Assembly: GCF_014647135.1 (NCBI RefSeq)
Contig: NZ_BMOP01000017.1
Span: forward strand, 1 to 64,000
Direction: 5' to 3'
Length of the DNA: 64,000 nt
Source of the DNA: Shewanella xiamenensis
Lineage (GTDB): Bacteria > Pseudomonadota > Gammaproteobacteria > Enterobacterales > Shewanellaceae
Part shown: piece after piece, positions 1 to 8,084 of the stretch
Numbering within the stretch: position 1 is the stretch's first letter
Layout of the letters: the number at the start of each line of letters is the position of its first letter
Translations under genes and position numbers: made by a program
The notes under the pieces: model-generated
Told to the model about the DNA's origin: nothing
Databases searched by the model: none
Seen by the model: only the letters and a program-made list of their open reading frames with translations

Positions 1-611
1 ACGATGGTATTTCAGTGGCACAAATCGCAGAAGGCGCGATGCAAGAGCAGACCAACATGTTACAGCGTATGCGTGACCTGTCGGTTCAAGCGGTAAACGG
101 TGCAAACTCTACTAGTGACCGTGATGCATTACAAGCTGAGATCGATCAATTAGCATTAGAAATCACAGCAATTTCTAACACTACTGCATTCGGTGATACT
201 AAGCTGCTAACAAGTGCTTTCAATGCGAAAAACTTCCAAGTAGGCCATCAAGAAGGCGAGAATATCTCTATCTCGATTTCTGCTACAGATGCGTCAAGTT
301 TGGGTATTAATGCATTAGCATTATCTACTGACGTACTAGCTTCTACTGCAACAGGTGCAATTGATGATGCAATCAAAGCGATTGACACCCAGCGCGCTAA
401 GTTAGGTGCAACACAAAACCGTTTAGCTCACAACATTAGCAACAGTGCTAACACTCAAGCTAACGTGGCCGATGCGAAGAGTCGTATTGTAGATGTGGAC
501 TTTGCGAAAGAGACTTCGCAAATGACGAAGAACCAAGTATTGCAACAAACAGGTTCAGCAATGCTGGCTCAAGCGAACCAGTTACCTCAAGTTGCCTTGT
601 CATTACTGTAA
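1..611 (+). CDS. Flagellin, C-terminal part (gene begins upstream of the window)
   Basis: Structural subunit of the flagellar filament, secreted by the flagellar export apparatus. The frame is open from the first bases and runs to a TAA at 609-611, so only the last ~203 residues are present. Visible are the end of the N-terminal D1 helix ([15 protein letters not shown]), a short central part, and the conserved C-terminal D1/D0 helices ([28 protein letters not shown]). The short variable region is typical of gammaproteobacterial polar flagellins. flaG and fliD follow. An in-frame GTG at 15 is an internal codon and not the start. Which flagellin paralogue this is cannot be told from the fragment. 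Confidence 0.96.
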   Translation, partial: DGISVAQIAEGAMQEQTNMLQRMRDLSVQAVNGANSTSDRDALQAEIDQLALEITAISNTTAFGDTKLLTSAFNAKNFQVGHQEGENISISISATDASSLGINALALSTDVLASTATGAIDDAIKAIDTQRAKLGATQNRLAHNISNSANTQANVADAKSRIVDVDFAKETSQMTKNQVLQQTGSAMLAQANQLPQVALSLL

Positions 612-636
612 TATAGTTTTTACGGTGCAAACTGAT

Positions 637-667
637 AAGGGAGGTTCGGTGACGGATCTCCCTTTGC
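637..667 (+). terminator. Possible terminator hairpin after the flagellin gene
   Basis: Stem AAGGGAG (637-643) pairs with CTCCCTT (658-664) around a 14-base loop and is followed by only a short T run. It would separate the highly expressed flagellin transcript from flaG. The loop is long and the T tract weak, so this is tentative. Confidence 0.45.
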
Positions 668-731
668 TGCATTAATATGGTCGAATGTTTAGGGGGCTTG
701 TAAGAGAGCACCTAATTGATGAGGTATCGCT

Positions 732-1121
732 ATGGACATCAATATAGCAAGTTTACCTACTATGGTTCACAATAGAACCGATACTCCACAAGCACCTGCG
801 AAGGAGCCTGTAGTAGGTGAGGTTGAATTAAAAGATAGGAGTATTGCCTCTGTTGCTGAGCAAGTTTCGGAGCAAAAAACATCTGATAATGAGCAAGATC
901 CGAGTAAACTTACGCAAGTTGCGACAGAATTGTCGGATATGATGTCTATGATGCGAAAAGGGCTCTCATTTAAAGTTGATGAAAATTCGGGTCAAGCAGT
1001 CGTGACGGTTTTAGACAAAGATACTGGAGATGTCATCAGACAAATGCCTAGCGAAGAAGCATTGGCACTTGCTGAGAAACTATCAGAAGTAACAGGTTTA
1101 TTGATGAAAACTGAAGCTTAG
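732..1121 (+). CDS. flaG: FlaG family flagellar protein
   Basis: Small protein (129 aa) of the FlaG family, found beside flagellin genes in polar flagellates and linked to filament length or structure. The C-terminal half carries the family signature: LSFKVDENSGQAVVTVLDKDTGDVIRQ-type strands followed by a helix, about residues 78-125. The N-terminal half is polar and low in complexity. It lies between flagellin and fliD in the usual order. The ATG at 732 follows a purine-rich GATGAGG stretch. No dedicated promoter was recognised upstream. Confidence 0.9.
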   Translation: MDINIASLPTMVHNRTDTPQAPAKEPVVGEVELKDRSIASVAEQVSEQKTSDNEQDPSKLTQVATELSDMMSMMRKGLSFKVDENSGQAVVTVLDKDTGDVIRQMPSEEALALAEKLSEVTGLLMKTEA

Positions 1122-1161
1122 CTTTGAGTTTTAAGCAAATACTTAAGTTGAGGACATTATT

Positions 1162-2526
1162 ATGGCATTAACGGCTACAGGCATGGGTTCAGGCCTTGAT
1201 ATCAGCAATATCGTAACGGTATTAGTTAATGCCGAAAAGGCTCCCAAAGAAGCAATCTTTAATAAAACTGAAGATGCAATCAAAGCTAAAGTTTCGGCAA
1301 TTGGTACGCTAAAAAGTGAATTATCCAAATTCCAAGATGCGCTTAAGAAGCTCCAATCTGGCGATGCACTAAACCAGCGTAAGGTGACAACAGGTGATAG
1401 TAAGTTTATCAATGTGACCGCTGATAAAACGGCCAAACCCGGCTCTTATGGTATTAAAGTTGAGCAATTAGCGGTTAATCATAAAGTTGCAGGAACAAAC
1501 GTTACGGACCGAACTCTGGGGGTAGGTGAAGGGACATTAGATTTTGCCATCAATGGCAGCTCATTTTCAGTGTCTGTAGCTGCAACAGACTCTCTCGATG
1601 AAATCGCTAAAAAGGTGAATGATGCATCTGGTAATAATGCTGTTACCGCAACAGTCATTACCAGTGATGCGGGTAGCCGCCTTGTGTTTAGTTCAAATAA
1701 GACTGGTGAAGATAATCAAATCAGTGTTACTGCAAATGACACCTCCGGAACTGGTTTAAATGATATGTTTGGAGCCAGCAATTTATCGACATTGCAAGCT
1801 GCTAAGAATGCAATTGTTTATATTGATGATCAGAAAGTCACCTCACAAAGCAATGAAGTCAAAGGGGCCATAACTGGTGTTACGATCAATTTAACAGATG
1901 CTGATGTAACTAAAACTTCAACGCTAAAAATTGAACAAGACAATGATGCTGTTAAAGAAAATGTCAAAGCCTTTGTAGATGCATTCAACAGTTTGAATAC
2001 TGCAATTGATAAAATGTCTTCTTATGACAAAGACAAAAAAACGGCATCCGCTTTACAGGGTGATTCAATGATACGGTCGATTGAATCACAACTTCGCAAT
2101 ATGATCAGTGAGCGAGTAAGTACTGCAACAGGTGATATTGCTTTATATGATATCGGTATCAAGACTGATAAATATGGTAAGTTATCTATCGACGATACAA
2201 AACTCGATAAAATGATTTCTGAAGATATGTCGAGTATTGAGTCATTGTTTGCGACTAAAGATACGGGCTTAGCGAATAGACTTGATAAATTGGCGAATGG
2301 CTATGTAAAGAGCGATGGCTTAATCGCGAGTCGTCAGAATGCTTATACAAACCAGCAAAAACGACTTGATGAACAAAGGGAAGCTTTCTCACTTAAGATG
2401 GAGCAGCTTACTGCACGATTGACAAAGCAGTTTAATAAAATGGATTTAGTGGTTGGAAGCCTCAATCAACAGAGCTCAGGCTTAGCTGATAGATTAAACT
2501 CACTTCCTGGAGCTGTTGCTAAGTAG
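1162..2526 (+). CDS. fliD: Flagellar filament cap protein FliD
   Basis: FliD (HAP2) forms the cap at the filament tip and guides flagellin polymerisation. The 454-aa length fits the family. The N-terminus (MALTATGMGSGLDISNIV) is the classic FliD start and the C-terminal coiled coil (about residues 390-450, LDEQREAFSLKMEQLTARL) is the second conserved block. The middle is the variable surface domain. It is followed by the FliT-like and fliS chaperone genes, the usual late flagellar set. Confidence 0.96.
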   Translation: MALTATGMGSGLDISNIVTVLVNAEKAPKEAIFNKTEDAIKAKVSAIGTLKSELSKFQDALKKLQSGDALNQRKVTTGDSKFINVTADKTAKPGSYGIKVEQLAVNHKVAGTNVTDRTLGVGEGTLDFAINGSSFSVSVAATDSLDEIAKKVNDASGNNAVTATVITSDAGSRLVFSSNKTGEDNQISVTANDTSGTGLNDMFGASNLSTLQAAKNAIVYIDDQKVTSQSNEVKGAITGVTINLTDADVTKTSTLKIEQDNDAVKENVKAFVDAFNSLNTAIDKMSSYDKDKKTASALQGDSMIRSIESQLRNMISERVSTATGDIALYDIGIKTDKYGKLSIDDTKLDKMISEDMSSIESLFATKDTGLANRLDKLANGYVKSDGLIASRQNAYTNQQKRLDEQREAFSLKMEQLTARLTKQFNKMDLVVGSLNQQSSGLADRLNSLPGAVAK

Positions 2527-2553
2527 TTACTCGAATGAGGTTAAGGGGATAAT

Positions 2554-2874
2554 GTGGAACAGCTAGATGAACTAAATTCCGAATTATTGGAAACACTTCA
2601 ACTGTTGGAAAAAATTGCTGCTGAAGATGAGGCCTCTGATGATTTGGTATCAAAATTGCTTGAGCAAGTTGAGCGACGTCAGGTTTTGCTTAATACACTC
2701 GCAGTCGAACCGACAGAAGAATGTCGAGTTTATCTAGAGAAACAATTTGATTTAACTAATGAATTGATAGAAAAATCGAAAATTGTACAGTCAGAACGTC
2801 AAGTGTTGTTGCAAATGGCAAACCGAAATAAACGTCAAATTAATGTATACAAGGCAATAGATTTAGACAGGTAG
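2554..2874 (+). CDS. Small helical flagellar protein, FliT/FlaI-like chaperone candidate
   Basis: A 106-aa, highly charged, almost entirely helical protein between fliD and fliS. In this position related bacteria encode FliT/FlaI-type proteins, which in enterics act as the FliD export chaperone. The protein sequence has no diagnostic motif I can point to, so the call rests on position, size and predicted helicity. GTG at 2554 is the start, preceded by AAGGGGAT. The gene ends directly against fliS, suggesting translational coupling. Confidence 0.7.
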   Translation: MEQLDELNSELLETLQLLEKIAAEDEASDDLVSKLLEQVERRQVLLNTLAVEPTEECRVYLEKQFDLTNELIEKSKIVQSERQVLLQMANRNKRQINVYKAIDLDR

Positions 2875-2880
2875 GTGTTT

Positions 2881-3291
2881 ATGAGAGGGTCACTGCAATC
2901 ATATCGTAAGGTTTCATTAGACAGTGAGATTGGAGTTGCGTCGCCACATCGTATTATTCAATTGATGTTTGCTGGTGCTCTGCAACGCCTTGCGCAAAGC
3001 CGTTATGCCATTGAACAAAATGATTTAGCGAGTAAAGGTATTTATATTAGTAAGGCTGTTGGTATTATTACGGGATTAAATAGCAGTCTAAACATGGAAG
3101 CAGGTGGACAAATTGCAAAGAATCTCAGCGATCTTTACGATTTTATGCTGCGAAAAATCACTGAAGCTAACCTGAACAATGATGTAAAAGCGATTGATGA
3201 TGTGTGCGATATTTTGCGTACCATCAAAGAAGGTTGGGATGCAATTCCTGCGGATAAACACAATATCTCTTCCCATTCAGAAGCTCGTTAA
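2881..3291 (+). CDS. fliS: Flagellin export chaperone FliS
   Basis: FliS binds the flagellin C-terminus in the cytoplasm and delivers it to the export gate. The N-terminus MRGSLQSYRKV and the helix around SPHRIIQLMFAGALQRL are recognisable FliS sequence, and the predicted 136 aa is normal. ATG at 2881 is preferred: AGG elements in AGGTAGG lie at proper distance. A GTG six bases earlier (2875) is possible but would add only two residues. It is the last gene of the filament block and is followed by a strong terminator. Confidence 0.94.
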   Translation: MRGSLQSYRKVSLDSEIGVASPHRIIQLMFAGALQRLAQSRYAIEQNDLASKGIYISKAVGIITGLNSSLNMEAGGQIAKNLSDLYDFMLRKITEANLNNDVKAIDDVCDILRTIKEGWDAIPADKHNISSHSEAR

Positions 3292-3311
3292 TTGTGTTAT
3301 AGATCAACAGG

Positions 3312-3342
3312 AAAAAGGACGCACTGAGTGCGTCTTTTTTTT
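3312..3342 (+). terminator. Rho-independent terminator after fliS
   Basis: GACGCACT (3318-3325) and AGTGCGTC (3327-3334) are exact complements. The hairpin has an A run before it and eight Ts after it (3335-3342), so it could work in both directions. It closes the flagellin-fliS block and insulates flrA. Confidence 0.92.
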
Positions 3343-3579
3343 GGCTTTCGTCAATTTATTGACATAATTGACTAGAATCATGGGATAAATGAACTAAAAT
3401 CAATTCAGTTTGGCAGAATCGGCATTCGAGGCTTGCTTCTCGACTGCTGATAATACAATATTCATCACAGTAGTGATGGTGGCACAGATTGTTACATTGA
3501 ATTTGTTAAGCTTTTACAGCAACTAATCATAAATAATTAATGCGAATTGATACCTAATTAGCGCTTTACGGCCTACTGA

Positions 3580-5013
3580 ATGATGCAAACAGATCAACGA
3601 ATTTTACTTGTCGGAACCCCATCAGAGCGCTTAAGTCGCCTGTGTTGCATTTTTGAATTTTTAGGTGAGCAGATTGAAATCATCTCCGCCGAAAAGTTGA
3701 GCTCTTGTCTCCAAGATACCCGTTATCGTGCCTTAGTGCTGACGACAGACAATATGTCTGTAGAGGCATTGAAATCACTCGCTAATCAGTACCCATGGCA
3801 ACCTATTTTATTGTTCGGCAACGTCGGTGATCTGCAAGTATCGAATGTGCTTGGTCAAATCGAAGAGCCATTAAACTATCCGCAACTCACTGAACTGCTC
3901 CATTTTTGCCAAGTGTATGGTCAGGTTAAACGTCCGCAAGTACCAACCAGTGCGAATCAAACCAAACTATTCCGTAGTTTAGTGGGTCGTAGTGAAGGCA
4001 TTGCCAATGTGCGTCACTTGATTAGCCAAGTCGCCACCTCTGATGCCACTGTATTAGTCCTGGGTCAGTCGGGGACGGGTAAGGAAGTGGTTGCTCGGAA
4101 CATTCATTATTTATCTGAGCGCCGAGATGGTCCTTTTATTCCGGTTAACTGTGGCGCGATTCCGCCTGAGTTATTGGAGAGTGAATTATTTGGCCATGAA
4201 AAGGGCTCTTTTACTGGGGCAATTAGTTCTCGAAAGGGCCGTTTCGAACTTGCCGAAGGTGGCACGCTGTTCCTCGATGAAATTGGCGACATGCCTTTGC
4301 AAATGCAGGTAAAATTGCTGCGTGTGCTGCAGGAGCGCGTATTCGAGCGTGTCGGTGGCACTAAGACGATCAATGCTGATGTGCGTGTTGTCGCTGCAAC
4401 CCACAGAGATCTCGAAAGCATGATCACCAGCAACGAGTTCCGTGAAGATCTTTATTACCGCCTCAACGTTTTCCCGATTGAGATGCCTGCGCTAAGCGAC
4501 CGCAAGGATGACGTTCCTCTGCTGTTGCAAGAGTTGGTAAGCCGAGTCTATAACGAAGGACGTGGCAAAGTTCGCTTTACCCAACGTGCGATTGAATCGT
4601 TAAAAGAACACGCTTGGTCGGGTAACGTCCGGGAATTATCTAACCTTGTTGAACGCCTAACGATTTTATATCCGGGCGGTTTGGTCGATGTGAACGACTT
4701 ACCGATAAAGTATCGTCATATTGATGTGCCTGAGTATAGTGTCGAACTCAGTGAAGAGCAGCAAGAACGTGATGCGCTCGCTTCGATTTTCACCAGCGAA
4801 GAGCCAGTAGAAATTCCTGAAACGCGTTTCCCCAGTGAGTTACCACCTGAAGGCGTTAACCTCAAGGATCTGCTGGCAGAGCTTGAAATCGATATGATTC
4901 GTCAGGCGTTAGAGCAGCAGGATAACGTGGTTGCGCGTGCTGCAGAAATGCTCGGTATTCGTCGTACTACTTTGGTTGAAAAAATGCGTAAGTACGGAAT
5001 GACGAAAGAATAG
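3580..5013 (+). CDS. flrA: Sigma-54 dependent master flagellar regulator FlrA
   Basis: FlrA/FleQ-class activator at the top of polar flagellar hierarchies, switching on sigma-54 promoters of early genes. Order: a FleQ-type N-terminal domain (about 1-125) with no conserved phosphoacceptor set; an AAA+ domain (about 135-365) with Walker A GQSGTGKE near residue 161, the sigma-54 contact loop GSFTGA near 208, and FLDEIGDM; and a Fis-type HTH at the C-terminus (VVARAAEMLGIRRTTL). Length (477 aa) is normal. It stands alone between the fliS terminator and the sigma-54 promoter of flrB. ATG ATG at 3580-3585 gives two adjacent possible starts. c-di-GMP binding, known for FleQ/FlrA, is inferred only. 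Confidence 0.95.
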   Translation: MMQTDQRILLVGTPSERLSRLCCIFEFLGEQIEIISAEKLSSCLQDTRYRALVLTTDNMSVEALKSLANQYPWQPILLFGNVGDLQVSNVLGQIEEPLNYPQLTELLHFCQVYGQVKRPQVPTSANQTKLFRSLVGRSEGIANVRHLISQVATSDATVLVLGQSGTGKEVVARNIHYLSERRDGPFIPVNCGAIPPELLESELFGHEKGSFTGAISSRKGRFELAEGGTLFLDEIGDMPLQMQVKLLRVLQERVFERVGGTKTINADVRVVAATHRDLESMITSNEFREDLYYRLNVFPIEMPALSDRKDDVPLLLQELVSRVYNEGRGKVRFTQRAIESLKEHAWSGNVRELSNLVERLTILYPGGLVDVNDLPIKYRHIDVPEYSVELSEEQQERDALASIFTSEEPVEIPETRFPSELPPEGVNLKDLLAELEIDMIRQALEQQDNVVARAAEMLGIRRTTLVEKMRKYGMTKE

Positions 5014-5068
5014 TCATATTCACGTTGTTTATCTTATTGTTTTACCTATCTAAATTCATTTCTTAATT

Positions 5069-5084
5069 TGGCATAGAATCTGCA
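5069..5084 (+). promoter_or_regulatory. Sigma-54 promoter of flrBC
   Basis: TGGCATAGAATCTGCA has the GG (5070-5071) and GC (5082-5083) at the invariant 12-base spacing of sigma-54 promoters. It lies about 40 bases before flrB, as expected for an FlrA-activated class II promoter. Confidence 0.85.
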
Positions 5085-5121
5085 AACACTCCGTCAGAAG
5101 CAATTTTTTGACGGAGTGACT

Positions 5122-6204
5122 ATGTCAGCCCATCCACTAGCGCAACTTGAAACATTCAAGCACACTAGCAAACAATGGAACCAACTGCGTGAGGCCGCCA
5201 ATATGTCCAATCGGATGGAGCATATTTTACAGGCTATGCCCTCTGGCGTGGTGATTTTGAACGGTGACGGTATTGTTACTGATGCAAACCCTGTTGCCGT
5301 GGAATTGCTGGAGCAGCCGTTATGTGGCGCCCGCTGGATTGATGTGATCCATACGGCGTTTGCGCCACAGGATGATGATGGTCATGAAGTCTCATTACGC
5401 AATGGCCGCCGAGTCAAATTTGCGATTACCCCATTAACGCCCGAACCAGGCCAATTAATTGTGCTGACGGATCTAACCGAAACTCGTCTACTGCAAAAGA
5501 ATCTTTCCCATCTGCAGCGTCTGTCAGCCCTCGGCAAAATGGTCGCGACGCTGGCGCATCAAGTGCGTACGCCACTGTCGGCGGCACTGCTCTATGCTGC
5601 GAATCTGGCCAGTCCTAAACTATCGGAATCTGCTAAGGCAAAATTTCAGCAGAAGTTAGTGGATAGACTCAATGAGCTTGAACGCCAAGTTAACGATATG
5701 CTGCTGATGGCCAAAGGGCGGCAGGATGAATTGGGTGAGTTAGTTAACCTTGATGAGGTGATCAATACTGTCATTGCGAACTGTGAGCCGATTGTGGCTC
5801 AGCGCGGCGCAGCATTGACTGTCACCAATGCGTCCAACGGTTTAATGCTGGCGAATGTGAACGCGCTCAGTTCAGCCGTGAATAATCTGGTGATGAACAG
5901 TCTTGAAGCAGGGGCAACGCAGATCCAAATCGTTGCTAATGATAGCAATGAACAGTTACATCTCAATGTCATCGATAATGGCAAAGGATTGGATGCCAAA
6001 ATGCAGCAAAAAGTGCTGGAACCTTTCTTTACCACTAAAGCTCAGGGGACAGGTTTAGGCTTAGCCGTTGTGCAGTCAGTGGTTCGCAATCATGGCGGAC
6101 AAATCCAATTGAGTTGTATGCCTAATAAAGGTTGTACTGTGTCGCTAACCTTCCCGCAGGCGAAATCGGCTGCAGTATTGCCGCTGGAGAAACCCTATGT
6201 CTGA
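5122..6204 (+). CDS. flrB: Flagellar sensor histidine kinase FlrB
   Basis: Cytoplasmic kinase that phosphorylates FlrC. It has an N-terminal PAS-like domain (about 30-125, containing MPSGVVILNGDG), a HisKA domain with phospho-acceptor His146 in LAHQVRTPL, and a HATPase domain with NNLVMNSLEAGA, DNGKGLD and GTGLGLAV (about 250-345). No membrane segment is seen, as in FlrB/FleS. ATG at 5122 is chosen because ACGGAG (5111-5116) lies five bases before it; a GTG at 5116 overlaps that site. flrC starts 8 bases inside its end, so the two are translationally coupled. Confidence 0.94.
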   Translation: MSAHPLAQLETFKHTSKQWNQLREAANMSNRMEHILQAMPSGVVILNGDGIVTDANPVAVELLEQPLCGARWIDVIHTAFAPQDDDGHEVSLRNGRRVKFAITPLTPEPGQLIVLTDLTETRLLQKNLSHLQRLSALGKMVATLAHQVRTPLSAALLYAANLASPKLSESAKAKFQQKLVDRLNELERQVNDMLLMAKGRQDELGELVNLDEVINTVIANCEPIVAQRGAALTVTNASNGLMLANVNALSSAVNNLVMNSLEAGATQIQIVANDSNEQLHLNVIDNGKGLDAKMQQKVLEPFFTTKAQGTGLGLAVVQSVVRNHGGQIQLSCMPNKGCTVSLTFPQAKSAAVLPLEKPYV

Positions 6205-7537
6205 AGCCAAATTACTCTTAGTCGAAGACGATGCGTCCCTGCGTGAGGCTTTGCTCGATACTTTAATGTTGGCGCAATACGACTGCATCGATGTGGCCTC
6301 CGGCGAGGAAGCCATTATCGCATTGAAGCAACATCAGTTTGACTTAGTGATCAGCGATGTGCAGATGCAGGGCATTGGCGGCTTAGGCTTATTAAATTAC
6401 TTACAGCAACATCACCCCAAGCTGCCAGTGTTGCTGATGACGGCATATGCCACCATTGGTAGTGCTGTCAGTGCAATTAAATTGGGCGCCGTCGATTATT
6501 TGGCTAAACCCTTTGCTCCAGAAGTATTGCTCAATCAAGTTTCCCGCTATTTACCACTCAAACAAAATAGCGATCAACCTGTAGTTGCCGATGAAAAGAG
6601 TCTTGCGCTCTTGTCTCTGGCACAGCGGGTGGCAGCATCCGATGCTTCTGTGATGATCCTTGGGCCAAGCGGCTCGGGTAAAGAAGTATTAGCCCGTTAT
6701 ATTCATCAACATAGCAGCCGTGCCGACCAAGCATTTGTGGCCATCAACTGTGCGGCCATCCCCGAGAATATGCTCGAGGCGACCTTATTTGGTTATGAAA
6801 AGGGCGCCTTTACCGGTGCTTATCAGGCATGCCCCGGTAAATTCGAACAAGCACAGGGCGGAACTTTATTACTCGATGAAATTTCAGAGATGGATTTAGG
6901 GTTACAGGCCAAACTGCTGCGCGTATTGCAAGAGCGTGAAGTAGAGCGGTTAGGCGGCCGTAAAACCATCAAGCTGGATGTGAGAGTGCTGGCAACCTCA
7001 AATCGTGATTTAAAAGCCGTGGTTGCCGCAGGGCAATTCCGGGAAGATCTCTATTATCGTATTAACGTGTTTCCACTGACGTGGCCTGCACTGAATCAAC
7101 GCCCTGCGGATATTTTACCCTTAGCTCGGCATTTACTCACAAAACACGCAAAGGCACTGAGTATCATCGACGTACCCGAATTTGATGAGGCCGCATGCCG
7201 CCGTTTACTTGGCCATCGCTGGCCAGGTAATGTGCGAGAGCTCGATAACGTTGTGCAGCGAGCCTTGATTTTGCGATCAGGTACGGTGATTACTGCCAAT
7301 GACATTATTATTGATGCTCAAGATGTGCCGTTATCATCCGATGATGCTGAATATTGCAGTGAGCCAGAGGGGTTAGGTGAAGAGTTAAAGGCGCAGGAAC
7401 ATGTGATCATTCTCGAAACCCTAGCGCAATGCCAAGGCAGCCGTAAGTTGGTTGCCGAAAAACTTGGGATCAGCGCACGCACCTTAAGATACAAGATGGC
7501 CAGAATGCGCGATATGGGGATTCAATTGCCTAACTAA
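6197..7537 (+). CDS. flrC: Sigma-54 dependent response regulator FlrC
   Basis: NtrC-type activator of later basal-body, hook and flagellin genes, phosphorylated by FlrB. The receiver domain (1-120) has the acidic pair at residues 10-12 and phospho-acceptor Asp54 in VISDVQM. The AAA+ domain has GPSGSGKE near residue 155 and GAFTGA near 204, followed by LLDEISEM. A C-terminal Fis HTH (KLVAEKLGISARTLRYKM) completes it. 446 aa is normal. It overlaps flrB by 8 bases. Confidence 0.95.
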   Translation: MSEAKLLLVEDDASLREALLDTLMLAQYDCIDVASGEEAIIALKQHQFDLVISDVQMQGIGGLGLLNYLQQHHPKLPVLLMTAYATIGSAVSAIKLGAVDYLAKPFAPEVLLNQVSRYLPLKQNSDQPVVADEKSLALLSLAQRVAASDASVMILGPSGSGKEVLARYIHQHSSRADQAFVAINCAAIPENMLEATLFGYEKGAFTGAYQACPGKFEQAQGGTLLLDEISEMDLGLQAKLLRVLQEREVERLGGRKTIKLDVRVLATSNRDLKAVVAAGQFREDLYYRINVFPLTWPALNQRPADILPLARHLLTKHAKALSIIDVPEFDEAACRRLLGHRWPGNVRELDNVVQRALILRSGTVITANDIIIDAQDVPLSSDDAEYCSEPEGLGEELKAQEHVIILETLAQCQGSRKLVAEKLGISARTLRYKMARMRDMGIQLPN

Positions 7538-7564
7538 GTCGAGTTTTGCAACCTTTCTAGCACC

Positions 7565-7590
7565 ATTGCCACTGGTTACCCTTTGGCAAT
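7565..7590 (+). terminator. Weak stem-loop after flrC
   Basis: ATTGCCA (7565-7571) pairs with TGGCAAT (7584-7590) around a 12-base loop with only a short T run after it. It lies between flrC and the sigma-54 promoter of fliE and could attenuate read-through. Confidence 0.35.
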
Positions 7591-7641
7591 TTCATATCTG
7601 ACGACTCCCTCAATTCTTTTTAACACGGCTGAGTAAAAACT

Positions 7642-7657
7642 TGGCCGTAGTTTTGCA
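7642..7657 (+). promoter_or_regulatory. Sigma-54 promoter of the fliE operon
   Basis: TGGCCGTAGTTTTGCA carries GG at 7643-7644 and GC at 7655-7656, with the preferred TTGCA half. It lies 57 bases before fliE. Activation by FlrA (class II) is inferred from the polar flagellar scheme. Confidence 0.9.
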
Positions 7658-7713
7658 TATCCTCGTTATCTTGAGAGTTTAATCGTCAATAACTCGACGA
7701 TGGGGAGCACGAC

Positions 7714-8052
7714 ATGCAAATTGGCGCGAATTCATTACTGCAAGAAATGCAGTCACTTCAAGGTGAAATCAAACCCTCTTTTGGGATTTCACCTAATAAT
7801 ATTGTGCAGCAAGTGAATAACACCAGTGGTGCTGACTTTGGCCAGCTACTTTCACAAGCCATTGGTAATGTGAGTGGTTTGCAGTCAACCTCATCTAACC
7901 TCGCGACTCGCTTAGAAATGGGTGATACCACCGTGAGCTTGTCTGATACTGTTATCGCCCGCGAAAAGGCCAGTGTTGCCTTTGAAGCCACTGTCCAAGT
8001 GCGCAATAAGCTCGTTGAAGCTTATAAAGAAATAATGAGCATGCCTGTTTAG
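7714..8052 (+). CDS. fliE: Flagellar hook-basal body protein FliE
   Basis: FliE links the MS ring to the proximal rod. The 112-aa protein is recognisable by its conserved C-terminus (KASVAFEATVQVRNKLVEAY then KEIMSMPV). It is the first gene after a strong sigma-54 site and leads the fliEFGHIJ block. The ATG at 7714 follows GGGGAG (7702-7707), a good ribosome site. Confidence 0.95.
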   Translation: MQIGANSLLQEMQSLQGEIKPSFGISPNNIVQQVNNTSGADFGQLLSQAIGNVSGLQSTSSNLATRLEMGDTTVSLSDTVIAREKASVAFEATVQVRNKLVEAYKEIMSMPV

Positions 8053-8084
8053 GCCTTGAATAACGCAATTAGCAGGTACGAATC

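Noticed and set aside
4107..4433. Antisense open frames opposite flrA and other flagellar genes
   Set aside because: They mirror the codon bias of the real genes and have no protein features of their own.
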